NCBI RefSeq assembly: GCF_009812055.1
Contig: NZ_WQNH01000007.1
Location: 1-64,000 of the forward strand
From: Chelativorans xinjiangensis
GTDB taxonomy: Bacteria; Pseudomonadota; Alphaproteobacteria; Rhizobiales; Rhizobiaceae
DNA: 64,000 nt
Reading direction: 5' to 3'
Shown: in pieces, positions 26,923 through 37,813 of the stretch
Numbering within the stretch: the stretch's first letter is position 1
How the letters are laid out: each line of letters begins with the position of its first letter
Position numbers and translations under genes: made by a program
The notes under the pieces: model-generated
The model's input: the letters and a program-made list of their open reading frames with translations, nothing else
The model's database searches: none
What the model was told of the DNA's origin: nothing

Positions 26923-28188
26923 TCAGCGAGCGCCTTTCGCCCGCTTCTGCTTAGCGGCGGGGGTGTCGTGGGCGGCGATGAAATCGACAATGCGTGGGGC
27001 GATCTCGGCCCTGAAGCGCGACCCGTTGAAGACGCCGTAATGGCCGACCACGGGTTGCAGGTAGTGGCTGCGCATGGCGTCGGGAATGTTGACGCAGAGG
27101 TCATGCGCGGCCTCGGTCTGTCCGACACCGGAGATGTCGTCGTTCTCGCCCTCGACGGTCAGAAGCGCGACCGAGCGTATGGCGGCGGGGTCCACCGGCT
27201 CGCCACGATGCGTCATCTCGCCCTTGGGCAGCGAATGGCGGACGAAGACCGTGTCGACGGTCTGCAGGTAGAACTCCGCCGTCAAATCCATCACCGCCAG
27301 ATATTCGTCGTAGAAGTCGCGGTGCTTCTCCGCCGGTTCGCCATCGCCTTCCACAAGGTGCATGAAGAACTCCTTGTGGGCGGTGATGTGCCGGTCGAGA
27401 TTCATGCTCATGAAGCCGGAGAGCTGCAGGAAGCCGGGATAGACGTGGCGCAGGAAACCGGGGTTCGGCCACGGCACCTGCATGATAACGTTCTCGCGGA
27501 ACCAGTCGATGCCGTGCTCCTCGGCGAGCCGATTGACGGCGGTGGGGTTCTTCCGCGTGTCGATGGGCCCGCCCATCAGCGTCATGGTGGCCGGCAGGTT
27601 CCCGTCGCCGCGCGCCTCCATCAGCGCCACTGCCGCAAGCACCGGCACGGAAGGCTGACACACGCCCATGACATGGGCGCCGGGACCGAGCACGCGGAAC
27701 ATCTCGATGAGATAGTCGATGTAGTCGTCGAGGTCGAAGCGGCCGTCCGAGAGGGGCACCATGCGCGCGTCGGTCCAGTCGGTGATATAGACGTCGGCAT
27801 GCGGCAGCATCGCCTCCACCGTGCCGCGCAGCAGCGTTGCGTAGTGGCCGGACACGGGCGCCACCATCAGGAGCCTTGCATCCGGCTTGCAGCCGGCCGG
27901 CAGGTCACGCACGAAGCGGATCAGCCGGCAAAAGGGCCGCGACCACACCACCTCTTCGGTAACGGCGACCGCCTTGCCGTCCACTACCGTCGTCTCAATG
28001 CCGAATTCGGGCTTGCCGTAGCGGCGGGTGGTGCGCTCGAACATCTCAGCGGCCGCGGCGATCGTGCGGCCCCAGGGCGTGCTGGCGGCTGGATTGAACG
28101 GATTGGCGTAGAGGAGCCGGACTGCTTGGGCATAGGCCCGTGCCGGTTGCAGGGCCGCATGGTTGAATTCGTAAAGCTGGTAATACAA
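26923..28188 (-). CDS. phaZ: Intracellular polyhydroxyalkanoate depolymerase
   Basis: The protein of 421 residues breaks down the cell's own polyhydroxybutyrate granules. It begins with the typical MYYQLYEFNHAALQPAR. It has LMVAPVSGHYATLLRGTV, DWTDAR and the nucleophile motif GVCQPS, in which Cys stands in the place of the usual hydrolase Ser, as known for PhaZ1-type depolymerases. The catalytic His is expected in HYGVFNG. There is no signal peptide, in line with a cytoplasmic enzyme. The gene stands alone, with intergenic gaps on both sides. Confidence 0.95.
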   Translation of the reverse strand: MYYQLYEFNHAALQPARAYAQAVRLLYANPFNPAASTPWGRTIAAAAEMFERTTRRYGKPEFGIETTVVDGKAVAVTEEVVWSRPFCRLIRFVRDLPAGCKPDARLLMVAPVSGHYATLLRGTVEAMLPHADVYITDWTDARMVPLSDGRFDLDDYIDYLIEMFRVLGPGAHVMGVCQPSVPVLAAVALMEARGDGNLPATMTLMGGPIDTRKNPTAVNRLAEEHGIDWFRENVIMQVPWPNPGFLRHVYPGFLQLSGFMSMNLDRHITAHKEFFMHLVEGDGEPAEKHRDFYDEYLAVMDLTAEFYLQTVDTVFVRHSLPKGEMTHRGEPVDPAAIRSVALLTVEGENDDISGVGQTEAAHDLCVNIPDAMRSHYLQPVVGHYGVFNGSRFRAEIAPRIVDFIAAHDTPAAKQKRAKGAR

Positions 28189-28361
28189 GGCAGACCTTTC
28201 CGACGCGGGGCCTTTACCGCCGGTGCTTGTCCGGCGAGGCGGCTTGCGCTGCGGCTATGGACGATGGTTCAAACTAACGCAGGTTTGATGCATTGCAATA
28301 GAGGCGACGGTTTCCCTGTTTAAGTTACTGAAATTTATGCTCTCTCATGGCCGCTTTCAAG

Positions 28362-28898
28362 CTAGGGGATGTTGCGGCGCAGCATCAAAAGCCGCTTTTC
28401 GGTCGCGATTCCCGGCGGCACCTCCGCTAGAAACTGCCTGGCAAGGGGGGCGGGAGCGGCATCGAGGGCACATTCCACGAAGCCCTGTCCGGCATAAAAA
28501 CGCTCATTGAAGGGAAGGTCGCGAAAAGTTGTCAGCGAGACGCCCTCGTGGCCTTCGTCCCGGCTTCTGTCGATTGCCGCGGCAAGCAGCGCCGTGCCGA
28601 TGCCACGGCGCCCATGGGCGGGATCCACCGCAAGCTCCCGCAAATGCAGGAACCCGCCCACGGGATGGAGAATGGCATAGCCTACCGGGCCACCTTCGCA
28701 ATGCACCGCCACGAGGGTCTCGCAAACCCCAGCGAGCGCGTGGAACTGCGCCGGCGTCAATGTGCCTTCGGCCAGCGAGGGGTAGCCGTATTCGGCAAAG
28801 AGGACCGAGGCGCGCGCATCCACCACCGCCAGCGCGGCCGCGTCGTCTGGCCGGTAGGCGCGGATGGCGTAGCCCGCCGGCAATCCGTGTTCCTTCAT
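28362..28898 (-). CDS. GNAT family N-acetyltransferase
   Basis: The 178-residue protein has the GNAT fold: an AVDARAS helix near the start, strand beta-4 LRELAVDPAHGRRGIGTALL with the acetyl-CoA pyrophosphate loop RRGIGT, and FYAGQGFVEC near the end. The acceptor substrate is unknown. It is the last gene of a minus-strand run, starting 12 nt after the DUF1330 gene, so it is probably co-transcribed with it and with pyrF. Confidence 0.88.
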   Translation of the reverse strand: MKEHGLPAGYAIRAYRPDDAAALAVVDARASVLFAEYGYPSLAEGTLTPAQFHALAGVCETLVAVHCEGGPVGYAILHPVGGFLHLRELAVDPAHGRRGIGTALLAAAIDRSRDEGHEGVSLTTFRDLPFNERFYAGQGFVECALDAAPAPLARQFLAEVPPGIATEKRLLMLRRNIP

Positions 28899-28910
28899 CG
28901 CGTGCGCGGT

Positions 28911-29204
28911 TCAGCCCTCATAGGCTTCGACAATGATCATTTCGGCGTCCGCCACCTCCTGGCGGATGGCCTTGGCTGCCTGGTAGTCGGGGGAATGGTA
29001 GCAATCCGTGGCCGCCTGCATGGACGGAAACTCGATCACCACGTTGCGCCCGCGCCCCTTGCCTTCCATGGCTTCATAGGCTCCCCCACGCGCCAGAAAC
29101 CGGGCGCCAAAGCGCTCGAAGGCGGGTTTTGCGGTCGCCACATAGTCCTTGTAGCGCTCCGGGTCGCGCACATCCACATGGGCAATCCAGTAGGCCTTGG
29201 GCAT
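28911..29204 (-). CDS. DUF1330 domain protein
   Basis: The 97-residue protein fits the DUF1330 family of small ferredoxin-like-fold (dimeric alpha/beta barrel) proteins: KAYWIAHVDVRDPERYKDY, RGGAYEAMEG, VVIEFPSMQAATDCYHSPDYQ and AEMIIVE. Their function is unknown. The start at 29204 has a strong upstream site (ggggagagga). It lies 26 nt after pyrF and 12 nt before the acetyltransferase gene. Confidence 0.88.
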   Translation of the reverse strand: MPKAYWIAHVDVRDPERYKDYVATAKPAFERFGARFLARGGAYEAMEGKGRGRNVVIEFPSMQAATDCYHSPDYQAAKAIRQEVADAEMIIVEAYEG

Positions 29205-29230
29205 TTTCCTCTCCCCTCGGTTCGCGGTCT

Positions 29231-29932
29231 TCAGGCGGCTGTGAGCATTTCCGCCAGAATGGCTTCGGCCGCGGCCTTGCGGTCGGCGGCGGCAACAACC
29301 GGGCGGGCGACGACCAGATGGCTGGCGCCGGCGCGGATGGCGTCGGCTGGCGTCATCACGCGCTTCTGGTCGCCATGGGCGGCACCCGCGGGGCGGATGC
29401 CCGGCGTGACGACCGCCAGTTCCGGCCCGACGATGGCGCGCACGGCCTGCGCCTCGGCCGCCGAGCAGACGACACCTCCCATGCCCGCGTTGCGCACCTG
29501 TTCGGCGCGGCGCAGCACCAGCGTGTGCGGGTCGTATTCGTAGCCGGCGTCGATCAGGTCCTGCTCGTCCATGGAGGTGAGCACCGTGACGCCGAGCAGG
29601 CAAAGGCCGGAGCCTTCCGCAGCGGCAACGGCCGCACGCATGGCCTTTGGATAGGCGTGCAGCGTCAGCATGGTGACGCCCATGCGGGCGATATTCTCGA
29701 CGCCTTTGGCGACAGTGTTGTCGATGTCGAGGAGCTTCATGTCGAGGAAGACTTGTCTGCCCGACTGCACCAGCTCCTGCGCGAAGCCTAAACCGCCGGC
29801 GAAGGCGAGCTGATAGCCGATCTTGTAGAAGCCTACGGTGTCACCCAGTTCGGCCACCGCCTTTTCGGCCTCGGCGAGTGTGGGCACGTCGAGCCCGACG
29901 ATCAGACGGTCGCGCATCTCGTCAGCCGGCAT
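29231..29932 (-). CDS. pyrF: Orotidine 5'-phosphate decarboxylase
   Basis: PyrF makes UMP from OMP, the last step of pyrimidine synthesis. The 233-residue protein has the barrel motifs [16 protein letters not shown], the catalytic core [14 protein letters not shown] (Asp-Lys-Asp-Asn), [16 protein letters not shown], and the phosphate site [10 protein letters not shown] and VVARPVV. The start at 29932 places the first strand a few residues in; the gene overlaps the 3' end of the upstream phosphatase gene by about 11 nt, implying coupling. Confidence 0.95.
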   Translation of the reverse strand: MPADEMRDRLIVGLDVPTLAEAEKAVAELGDTVGFYKIGYQLAFAGGLGFAQELVQSGRQVFLDMKLLDIDNTVAKGVENIARMGVTMLTLHAYPKAMRAAVAAAEGSGLCLLGVTVLTSMDEQDLIDAGYEYDPHTLVLRRAEQVRNAGMGGVVCSAAEAQAVRAIVGPELAVVTPGIRPAGAAHGDQKRVMTPADAIRAGASHLVVARPVVAAADRKAAAEAILAEMLTAA

Positions 29933-30515
29933 GGTCCACCCCCTCAAATGTTTCCATCGGCGTCCAGTCGCACAACAATTCGCTGCTGGCAATCCCGAAG
30001 GCGAACAGGCTGCCGCCACCCGCGGACTGATCTTCCCGTCTGGAGATCTGACGGCTGCCGATCCGGCATTTGAGCAACGTGCCGACAGCGCCGTGCCCGA
30101 CCAGGAGCGTGGGCACAAGCTCTGAGCGGTTCAGCGCACGGCGCACCGCCGCCTCGATGCGATCACCAGCGTCGACCGCCCTTTCCCAACCCCGCCAGCT
30201 CTTTTGCGGCTCGCCAAAGAACCTCTCGGCGGCGGCTTCGAATTCATCCGGTTGCAGAAAACCCGTCGCCGAGCGGTCGTTTTCTCCCATCTCCGGGTCG
30301 ACCTCTATCGCGACCCCCAGACGCGCCGCTATCAGCGCAGCCGTCTCGACGGCCTTCAACTCCGCGCTGGAGACGATGCGCCTGATCGGGCGCAGCCATG
30401 TCTTCCCAAGCATGGCTTCGACCCGTTGCCTCCCCCGACCGGAAAGGCGCCATTCGGGCACCGGACGCTCCGGTTCTATCTCGACTTGGGGATGCGTGAG
30501 ATAGAAGGCTGTCAC
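29922..30515 (-). CDS. Histidine phosphatase superfamily protein, variant motif
   Basis: The 197-residue protein is a phosphoglycerate-mutase-like histidine phosphatase: [29 protein letters not shown], and the second His in [15 protein letters not shown]. The first motif is altered: where the family has RHG it reads [11 protein letters not shown], keeping the His but losing the Arg and Gly. Activity may therefore be changed. The GTG start at 30515 overlaps the stop of the FMN reductase gene (GTGA). The overlap with pyrF downstream makes it part of the same run. The substrate is unknown. Confidence 0.82.
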   Translation of the reverse strand: MTAFYLTHPQVEIEPERPVPEWRLSGRGRQRVEAMLGKTWLRPIRRIVSSAELKAVETAALIAARLGVAIEVDPEMGENDRSATGFLQPDEFEAAAERFFGEPQKSWRGWERAVDAGDRIEAAVRRALNRSELVPTLLVGHGAVGTLLKCRIGSRQISRREDQSAGGGSLFAFGIASSELLCDWTPMETFEGVDHAG

Positions 30516-31105
30516 ACCTCCACCCGCGTCGACAGCATGCGCGCCCGCTCGATCAGCGTGCGGCAGACCCTGGCCATCGCCTTCTGCAGCCGTTCCTCCA
30601 GAAAATCGCCTTTCTCGTCGAAGGCTTCCTGGGCGCGCGGCACGGAGCATTGCGGCGTCACGATTTCCGCCTGGCAGTGTACGAGCACGGCGCGCAGATG
30701 GTTGATGGCGCGAACGCCGGCATAGCCGCCGTTCGACGAGGAGCAGAGTGCGACGGGTTTGCCGCTGAAGGCGCGGAGGGAGCGGCCCTGCGCATCGGCC
30801 TTTACGCGGCTGATCCAATCGATGGTGTTCTTCAACAGGGGCGGCAGCGAGGAGTTGTATTCGGGAGTGGCGATCAAGAGCCCATCATGGGCAGCGAGCA
30901 TGTGGGCCAGCTTCACGGCGTTTTCCGGCACGCCCTTTTCCCGTTCCAGATCCTGATTGAGGATAGGCAAGGGATAGTCGGCGAGCGAAATGCGCGTGAC
31001 TTCGGCGCCCTGCAGCGCCAGCTCCTTCACGGCCGCATCAGCGGTCTTGCCGCTAAGGGCGCCGCTGCGGATCGAGCCGGCGAAGACAAGGATTTTTGGA
31101 TTCAC
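30512..31105 (-). CDS. NAD(P)H-dependent FMN reductase
   Basis: The 197-residue protein is a flavodoxin-like reductase: GSIRSGALSGKTA (FMN phosphate loop), LADYPLPILNQDLE, the ATPEYNSSLPPLLKNTIDWIS signature in two parts, and CSSSNGGYAG. The best members of this family reduce FMN, quinones or azo dyes with NAD(P)H. The start is a GTG at 31105 preceded by ggtggga; other upstream starts are not supported by a ribosome site. It heads the run that continues into the phosphatase and pyrF genes. Confidence 0.85.
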   Translation of the reverse strand: MNPKILVFAGSIRSGALSGKTADAAVKELALQGAEVTRISLADYPLPILNQDLEREKGVPENAVKLAHMLAAHDGLLIATPEYNSSLPPLLKNTIDWISRVKADAQGRSLRAFSGKPVALCSSSNGGYAGVRAINHLRAVLVHCQAEIVTPQCSVPRAQEAFDEKGDFLEERLQKAMARVCRTLIERARMLSTRVEV

Positions 31106-31259
31106 GGCTCCCACCGTTTCAATTTGCCGCCTCGGGTATAGGCGATCGGCGGGGTATTTCAAGCGTAGCGAGATGCTCTCGGCGAAACGTCTACAAAGAA
31201 GTCTCTCGTGCATGAGTCTGGCAAATTGTCACCTTGGCCAGCCGAAAGGGGTTGTCCGG

Positions 31260-31865
31260 TCAATGCTTCGCCCGACGATAGACCCAAAGCTGGGTCGGCG
31301 GGATATTGCGGATGACGAAGTCGAAATGCTCGACCGTATAATCGCCATGGCCGGGCGGAATCGGCGACCTTGGACCATAGGTGAGCTGAATCACGGGGCG
31401 CCCCGCTGGAACGCGGCGCAATAGGCCCTCCAGATAGCCGATACGCGCCTCGATGGGGAAGTTGAGCAGCGGCACGCCCGAGATGACGCTGTCGAAGGTT
31501 TGCGGGGCGTCCGTGCCGAGCGTGTGGTCGAGATTGAAGGCGTCACCCTCGATGACATGAACGCGAGGATAGCAGGCGCGCAGATGCTTGACGAAATCGG
31601 GTGAATATTCGACCGCGTAGAGATCTTCCGGCTTCACGCCACGCGCCAGGATAGCCCGAGTGATCACGCCGGTGCCAGGCCCCACCTCGAGCACCGGAAG
31701 GCCAGATGCCGTGTCGATGACGGAGGCCATGCGCCGCGCCGTAACACCGCTCGTGGGTACGATGGAACCGACGGCCTTGGGCCGATCGATCCAGCCGCGA
31801 AAAAATCGCAGTTCGTCTCCAAATCGATCTGCGATCGCCTTACGGACGTCCGAGCCTTTGCTCAT
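31260..31865 (-). CDS. pmtA: Phosphatidylethanolamine N-methyltransferase (PmtA type)
   Basis: PmtA methylates phosphatidylethanolamine three times to phosphatidylcholine, a major lipid in rhizobia. The 201-residue protein has ELRFFRGWIDRPKAVGSIVPTS, a stretch typical of Sinorhizobium-type PmtA, the SAM motif VLEVGPGTGVIT, VEYSPDF, and FDSVISGVPLLNFP. The ATG at 31865 is chosen because a ggaggaag site lies 6 nt upstream; a GTG at 31883 would add six residues. It lies just downstream of dnaJ on the same strand, an arrangement seen in relatives. Confidence 0.88.
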   Translation of the reverse strand: MSKGSDVRKAIADRFGDELRFFRGWIDRPKAVGSIVPTSGVTARRMASVIDTASGLPVLEVGPGTGVITRAILARGVKPEDLYAVEYSPDFVKHLRACYPRVHVIEGDAFNLDHTLGTDAPQTFDSVISGVPLLNFPIEARIGYLEGLLRRVPAGRPVIQLTYGPRSPIPPGHGDYTVEHFDFVIRNIPPTQLWVYRRAKH

Positions 31866-31913
31866 TTCCAGCTTCCTCCCCACTCCCCACCGCGTCTCGT
31901 CGGCGACGCTCCG

Positions 31914-33038
31914 TCACTCGCCGAAGGATTCGAGGAAATCCTTCATGCGAGCGAAGAAGCCCGTCGACTGCGGACTATTCTCGCCGGAGGAGATTTTCTC
32001 GAACTCTTCCAACAGTTCACGCTGTTTGCGCGTCAGGTTTTGCGGTGTCTCCACCGCCACCTGGATATAGAGATCACCCACCTGCGGCTGCCTGAGCACC
32101 GGCATGCCCTTGCCGCGCATGCGGAACTGGCGGCCGTTCTGAGTGCCCTCGGGCACCTTCACGCGGGTCTGGGTGCCATCAAGGGTGGCGACCTCGAAGG
32201 AGCCGCCGAGCGCGGCCGTTGTCATGGAGATGGGAACCTTGCAGTAGAGGTCGGCGCCGTCGCGCTGGAAGAATTCGTGCGGCTTGACCGACAGGAAGAT
32301 GTAGAGATCGCCCGCCGGGCCGCCGCGCAACCCCGCCTCGCCCTCGCCGGCGAGACGGATGCGCGTGCCATCCTCGATACCGGCGGGGATGTTGACGGAA
32401 AGCGAGCGCTCCTCGACGACGCGCCCTTGCCCGGAGCATTTCGTGCAGGGGTCCTTGATGATCTCGCCGCGGCCCTGGCACTGCGGACAGGTACGCTCGA
32501 TGGAGAAGAAGCCCTGCGCGGCGCGCACGCGGCCGGCGCCGTGGCACATGGAGCACTGCGCCGGGGAGGAGCCGGGCTTGGCGCCAGAGCCGGAACATTC
32601 ATCGCAGCTCACCGAGGTTGGCACGTGGATCTGCGCCGTCTTGCCCGTGTAGGCTTCCTCCAGCGTGATCTCCATGTTGTAGCGGAGGTCCGCGCCCCGG
32701 TCGCGGCCGCCGGAACGGCGGCGCCCGCCCCCCATGATGTCCCCGAAGATGTCCTCGAAAATATCGGCGAAGCCGCCGCCGCCAAAGCCGCCGCCGTGCC
32801 CGCCCATACCGCCGTTCTCGAAGGCGGCGTGGCCGAAGCGGTCGTAGGCCGCGCGCTTCTGCGGGTCGCGCAGCGTCTCATAGGCGAGGTTGATTTCCTT
32901 GAACTTCTGCTCCGCCTCGGCATCGCCCGGATTACGGTCCGGGTGGTACTTCATGGCGAGCTTGCGGAATGCGCTCTTTAGTTCTTTCTCGTCGGCGTTT
33001 CTCGACACGCTGAGCGTCTCGTAAAAATCTGCCTTCAT
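31914..33038 (-). CDS. dnaJ: Chaperone DnaJ
   Basis: DnaJ is the Hsp40 co-chaperone that delivers clients to DnaK. The 374 residues include the J domain with the HPD motif ([10 protein letters not shown]), a Gly-rich linker (about 75-105), and four CxxCxGxG-type zinc motifs beginning at CDECSGSG. They continue through [15 protein letters not shown] and CTKCSGQG, before the C-terminal client-binding domain. It lies about 190 nt after dnaK, beyond a strong terminator, so it may rely on partial read-through or on its own promoter. Confidence 0.98.
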   Translation of the reverse strand: MKADFYETLSVSRNADEKELKSAFRKLAMKYHPDRNPGDAEAEQKFKEINLAYETLRDPQKRAAYDRFGHAAFENGGMGGHGGGFGGGGFADIFEDIFGDIMGGGRRRSGGRDRGADLRYNMEITLEEAYTGKTAQIHVPTSVSCDECSGSGAKPGSSPAQCSMCHGAGRVRAAQGFFSIERTCPQCQGRGEIIKDPCTKCSGQGRVVEERSLSVNIPAGIEDGTRIRLAGEGEAGLRGGPAGDLYIFLSVKPHEFFQRDGADLYCKVPISMTTAALGGSFEVATLDGTQTRVKVPEGTQNGRQFRMRGKGMPVLRQPQVGDLYIQVAVETPQNLTRKQRELLEEFEKISSGENSPQSTGFFARMKDFLESFGE

Positions 33039-33169
33039 GAATTAAAGATCCCGCATGTTCTTCTGGGTCCGGCACCACTGTCCCCGGCCGGTGTCCGCTA
33101 TTTAGGTGTTCCGCAGTGCGAATGCCATAGTCTGCGGGATTTTGGAAGCCGTCAGCCGCCGACAGTCCG

Positions 33170-33204
33170 GAAAAGAAAAGGGCCCGGGCAACGACGCCCG
33201 GGCC
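33170..33204 (-). terminator. Rho-independent terminator after dnaK
   Basis: A perfect 9-bp GC stem, ggcccgggc (33181-33189) and gcccgggcc (33196-33204), with a 6-nt loop is followed on the minus strand by cttttctttt. It is 25 nt past the dnaK stop and about 130 nt before dnaJ. It would reduce dnaJ expression relative to dnaK. Confidence 0.9.
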
Positions 33205-33228
33205 TTCCTGTCGTTCCATAAACGCCGG

Positions 33229-35142
<1,914 letters not shown>

Positions 35143-35454
35143 CTATTCTCTCCGCTAAGCAGACTGCCAGGACCCATTCAGGCGTTCCAGGCGACAGCCC
35201 CTGTTCATACGAAATGCCGCGATACTTCGGTCGGTGAAACACGCAAGCCGCAACGTTGCCGCGTATATAAGAACAGCATTTTTGTCACGCAAGGCGGCAT
35301 GTGCCTGTTCCACGCGCTTGAGCGCGTGCGGTTTGTCCCGTTTGGGAGGCGGAGCGGGGGTAGCCAGCGCCAGAAGGTTGTCTTGTTGAGAATTTGTTGA
35401 CGCTTGTCACGGCATATGCTCTCATAGGTTGAATAATATGTAGGGTGTACAATT
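35143..35454. promoter_or_regulatory. Intergenic region between dnaK and the SleB gene
   Basis: This region of 312 bases has no credible gene. It holds the heat-shock-type promoter of dnaK and the leader of dnaK (minus). A small palindrome cacgcgct/agcgcgtg lies at 35311-35328. On the other side it contains the AT-rich promoter region of the divergent SleB gene (about 35390-35450), where I could not fix exact boxes. Confidence 0.6.
35262..35293 (-). promoter_or_regulatory. RpoH-type heat-shock promoter of dnaK
   Basis: On the minus strand CTTG (35293-35290) is followed by 18 nt and then CTTATATACG (35271-35262). This fits the alphaproteobacterial heat-shock consensus CTTG-N17/18-CYTATNTNNG at every fixed position. 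The dnaK start is about 120 nt downstream. Recognition by a sigma-32 (RpoH) factor is inferred from the match. Confidence 0.75.
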
Positions 35455-36135
35455 TTGCGTAAAACTGGATGCTTCCTGGGGGGCGTCCTGCTTTTACTGA
35501 CGACGAAAGACGTCATGGCGACGCCAGTTGCCCTGACGATGCCCGCCTTGGGCATCGTCCACCAAACCGCTATCACCGTATCGCACGGAGCAGAGAGCCT
35601 GCAGCGCTTCCCGGAAACGATGCGCCCGCACGAGACGCTGCGGCGTCTCGGCGACCGCTTGGCACGTGACTGCCTGGCGTTGGCCATCTATCACGAGGCG
35701 CGGGGTGAACGGACGAGCGGTCAATTCGCCGTCGCCCAAGTGATCCTCAACCGGGTGCGCTCGCGCATCTACCCGCGCAGCATCTGCGCCGTGGTCTACC
35801 AGAACGCGCACCGGCAGAACCGCTGCCAGTTCTCCTTCGCCTGCGACAAACGCTCCGACTATCCGTTCGATAGGACGGCGTGGGAAAAAATGCAAAAGGT
35901 CGCCGCGGCCGTCTTGTGCCGCGAAGACTGCGGAGGGAAGCAGGCCGCGCAGGTCAACCGCGACATGCTGGAGGCGACGCACTATCACGCCGTCCAGGTG
36001 GCGCCCAGTTGGGCGAAACGTCTGCGCCGCGTCGGGCGTATCGGCCGGCACCTGTTCTTCGCGTGCGAGCGGACGCTGGCGCGCATGGACACGCCACCGC
36101 CTTCGGACACAGGGAAGCCTGTCCCTGCCCCTTAG
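35455..36135 (+). CDS. Cell wall hydrolase, SleB family, exported
   Basis: The 226-residue protein has an N-terminal signal peptide (MRKTGCFLGGVLLLL) and a SleB/Hydrolase_2 domain: CLALAIYHEARGE with the catalytic Glu, QFAVAQVILNRV, and CQFSFACD. The family contains spore-cortex-lytic enzymes, but in alphaproteobacteria, which make no spores, it acts as a general peptidoglycan hydrolase. The frame starts with TTG at 35455; the first in-frame ATG (35515) would cut away the signal peptide, so TTG is preferred. Confidence 0.85.
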   Translation: MRKTGCFLGGVLLLLTTKDVMATPVALTMPALGIVHQTAITVSHGAESLQRFPETMRPHETLRRLGDRLARDCLALAIYHEARGERTSGQFAVAQVILNRVRSRIYPRSICAVVYQNAHRQNRCQFSFACDKRSDYPFDRTAWEKMQKVAAAVLCREDCGGKQAAQVNRDMLEATHYHAVQVAPSWAKRLRRVGRIGRHLFFACERTLARMDTPPPSDTGKPVPAP

Positions 36136-36156
36136 GCGGTTGCGGGAAACAGAGGC

Positions 36157-37143
36157 TTAGACCGGCTCCCAGCCGTCATGGGCGGCTGCGCGGTAGATGG
36201 CGTCGATCACCTTCTGGTTCTTCACCGACTCCTCCAGCGTGAAGACCGGCACGTCCTCGCCGCCGGCCGCGCGGGCGAAAGCCTCCGCCTGGCGGCGGTA
36301 CTGGCGGATGTCGCCATAGCGGTAGACGGTCGAGGTCCCGTGGTCGGCGCTGTTGAGGATGACGCGGTCGTCGCCGTAGACGCGCGAGTTGAACGGGGTC
36401 TCCACTTCGATAAAGCCCTTGTCGCCGTGGAACACCATCACCTGCCGCGCCGCCATCTGGGTGGACACGTAGAAGCTCATCTCGAAGCTGCCGCAGTCGG
36501 CCTTGACGCTGGCATAGATATCCGTGCCGAACTTCGCGTCGCGCTCGACCACCGCCTGAATGCGCTCGGGCTCGCAGCCGGTGACGAAGCGCGTGGCAAC
36601 GGTCGGATAGACGCCGATGTCGGGCAGGCCGCCGCCGCCCAGCTCCGGCCGGTTGCGCATGTTGTCGGGATCGACGTTGTGATAGGTGAAGGCGCCCTGC
36701 ACGTGGCGCAGGCGGCCGATGGCGCCCTCGGCGACGAGCTCCCGCGCCTTGTGCCACTGCGGATGGTAGGTGACCATGAAGGCCTCGCAGACGAGCACGC
36801 GGTTGCGGTCGCGCGCCTCGATCACCTGGCGGATATCGTCGGCGTCGAGCGCCAGCGGCTTTTCGACCAGCACATGCTTGCCGGCGTCCGCCGCCTTCAC
36901 CGCCCATTCCACATGCTGCGATGTAGGCAGCGGAATGTAGACGCCGTCGACCTCCGGCGAGGCGAGCAACGCCTCATAGGAAGAAAAGGCATGCGGAATG
37001 CCGAAGCGCTCGGCAACAGCCTTGGCCCGCGCTTCGTCGCGGCTGGCGATGGCGGTGACCACGCCGTTCTCCGCGTCCAGAAGCTGCGGAATGACGAATT
37101 CACGGCCGATCTTGGCCGTCGACAGAATACCCCAGCGGAACAT
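36157..37143 (-). CDS. Gfo/Idh/MocA family oxidoreductase
   Basis: The 328-residue protein has an N-terminal Rossmann domain ([32 protein letters not shown]), then [32 protein letters not shown] with the EKP motif holding the family's catalytic Lys. A C-terminal alpha/beta domain with [11 protein letters not shown] follows. Members oxidise or reduce sugars and sugar-like compounds with NAD(P). The substrate is not clear; glucose-fructose oxidoreductase-like and trans-dihydrodiol dehydrogenase-like enzymes are both close in type. Confidence 0.9.
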   Translation of the reverse strand: MFRWGILSTAKIGREFVIPQLLDAENGVVTAIASRDEARAKAVAERFGIPHAFSSYEALLASPEVDGVYIPLPTSQHVEWAVKAADAGKHVLVEKPLALDADDIRQVIEARDRNRVLVCEAFMVTYHPQWHKARELVAEGAIGRLRHVQGAFTYHNVDPDNMRNRPELGGGGLPDIGVYPTVATRFVTGCEPERIQAVVERDAKFGTDIYASVKADCGSFEMSFYVSTQMAARQVMVFHGDKGFIEVETPFNSRVYGDDRVILNSADHGTSTVYRYGDIRQYRRQAEAFARAAGGEDVPVFTLEESVKNQKVIDAIYRAAAHDGWEPV

Positions 37144-37170
37144 GACGCCTCCCGAAAAAACGCCGCGAGA

Positions 37171-37752
37171 CTATCGGCGCCGGGAGGCGAGGTCCATATC
37201 GAAATCGACGACATTGGAATAGATCGGCGTTCCGACATCCATGCCGTAGCGGGAACGGAAGACCTTGCCCTGGACGTGAAAGTGCAGGTTTCCACCTTGC
37301 GCCTCGGCAAGCCTGACGTGAAACGTCTCCTCGAAAGTGCGGCCGCGGGCAGTGAGATTGCCTTCGATGGTCGCCGTGTCCTCGCCGGTGCGGCGGACGC
37401 GCGTCGAACGGAAGATAATCGCCTGCTCGTTTGCCGTGTCGAAGACGGCATCTGATTTGAGGAAATCGTCGATGCGCTTCTGACCCGTCGTCACGCTGTC
37501 GGGATAGATGGTGATCGTCACACGTGCGCGATCGACGCTGTCGGCGGGGATATCGATCGTGCCGTCGAACCTGGCGAACCGGCCCCTGATCCCCGGGCCT
37601 CCCACCGCCGTCACTGTGAATGCGAGACGCGATCCCGACGCCACGACGGCGTAACGGCCTGCCACCTCCGATAAGGACGGCACCGCCGCCCGCAGAGGCG
37701 CGGCGAGAACGAGTAGAACCGCGACAATGGCAATGCGTGCCGCCGTCTTCAT
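37171..37752 (-). CDS. YceI family periplasmic protein
   Basis: The 193-residue protein has a signal peptide (hydrophobic core ending LRA-A near residue 24) and a YceI lipocalin-like barrel: SRLAFTVTAVGGPGIRGRF, GTIDIPADSVDRARVTI, DDFLKSDAVFDT, and a late NLTARGRTFEETF strand. YceI proteins bind isoprenoid quinones or similar lipids in the periplasm. The start at 37752 is used for the signal peptide; an ATG 24 nt earlier is possible. It follows the cytochrome b561 gene, a pairing common in proteobacteria and probably functional. Confidence 0.85.
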   Translation of the reverse strand: MKTAARIAIVAVLLVLAAPLRAAVPSLSEVAGRYAVVASGSRLAFTVTAVGGPGIRGRFARFDGTIDIPADSVDRARVTITIYPDSVTTGQKRIDDFLKSDAVFDTANEQAIIFRSTRVRRTGEDTATIEGNLTARGRTFEETFHVRLAEAQGGNLHFHVQGKVFRSRYGMDVGTPIYSNVVDFDMDLASRRR

Positions 37753-37813
37753 ATTCCCATGCCCGATATTTCCCATGCACGGCACTATCGGATGCACCGC
37801 GAACAAGGTCCAC

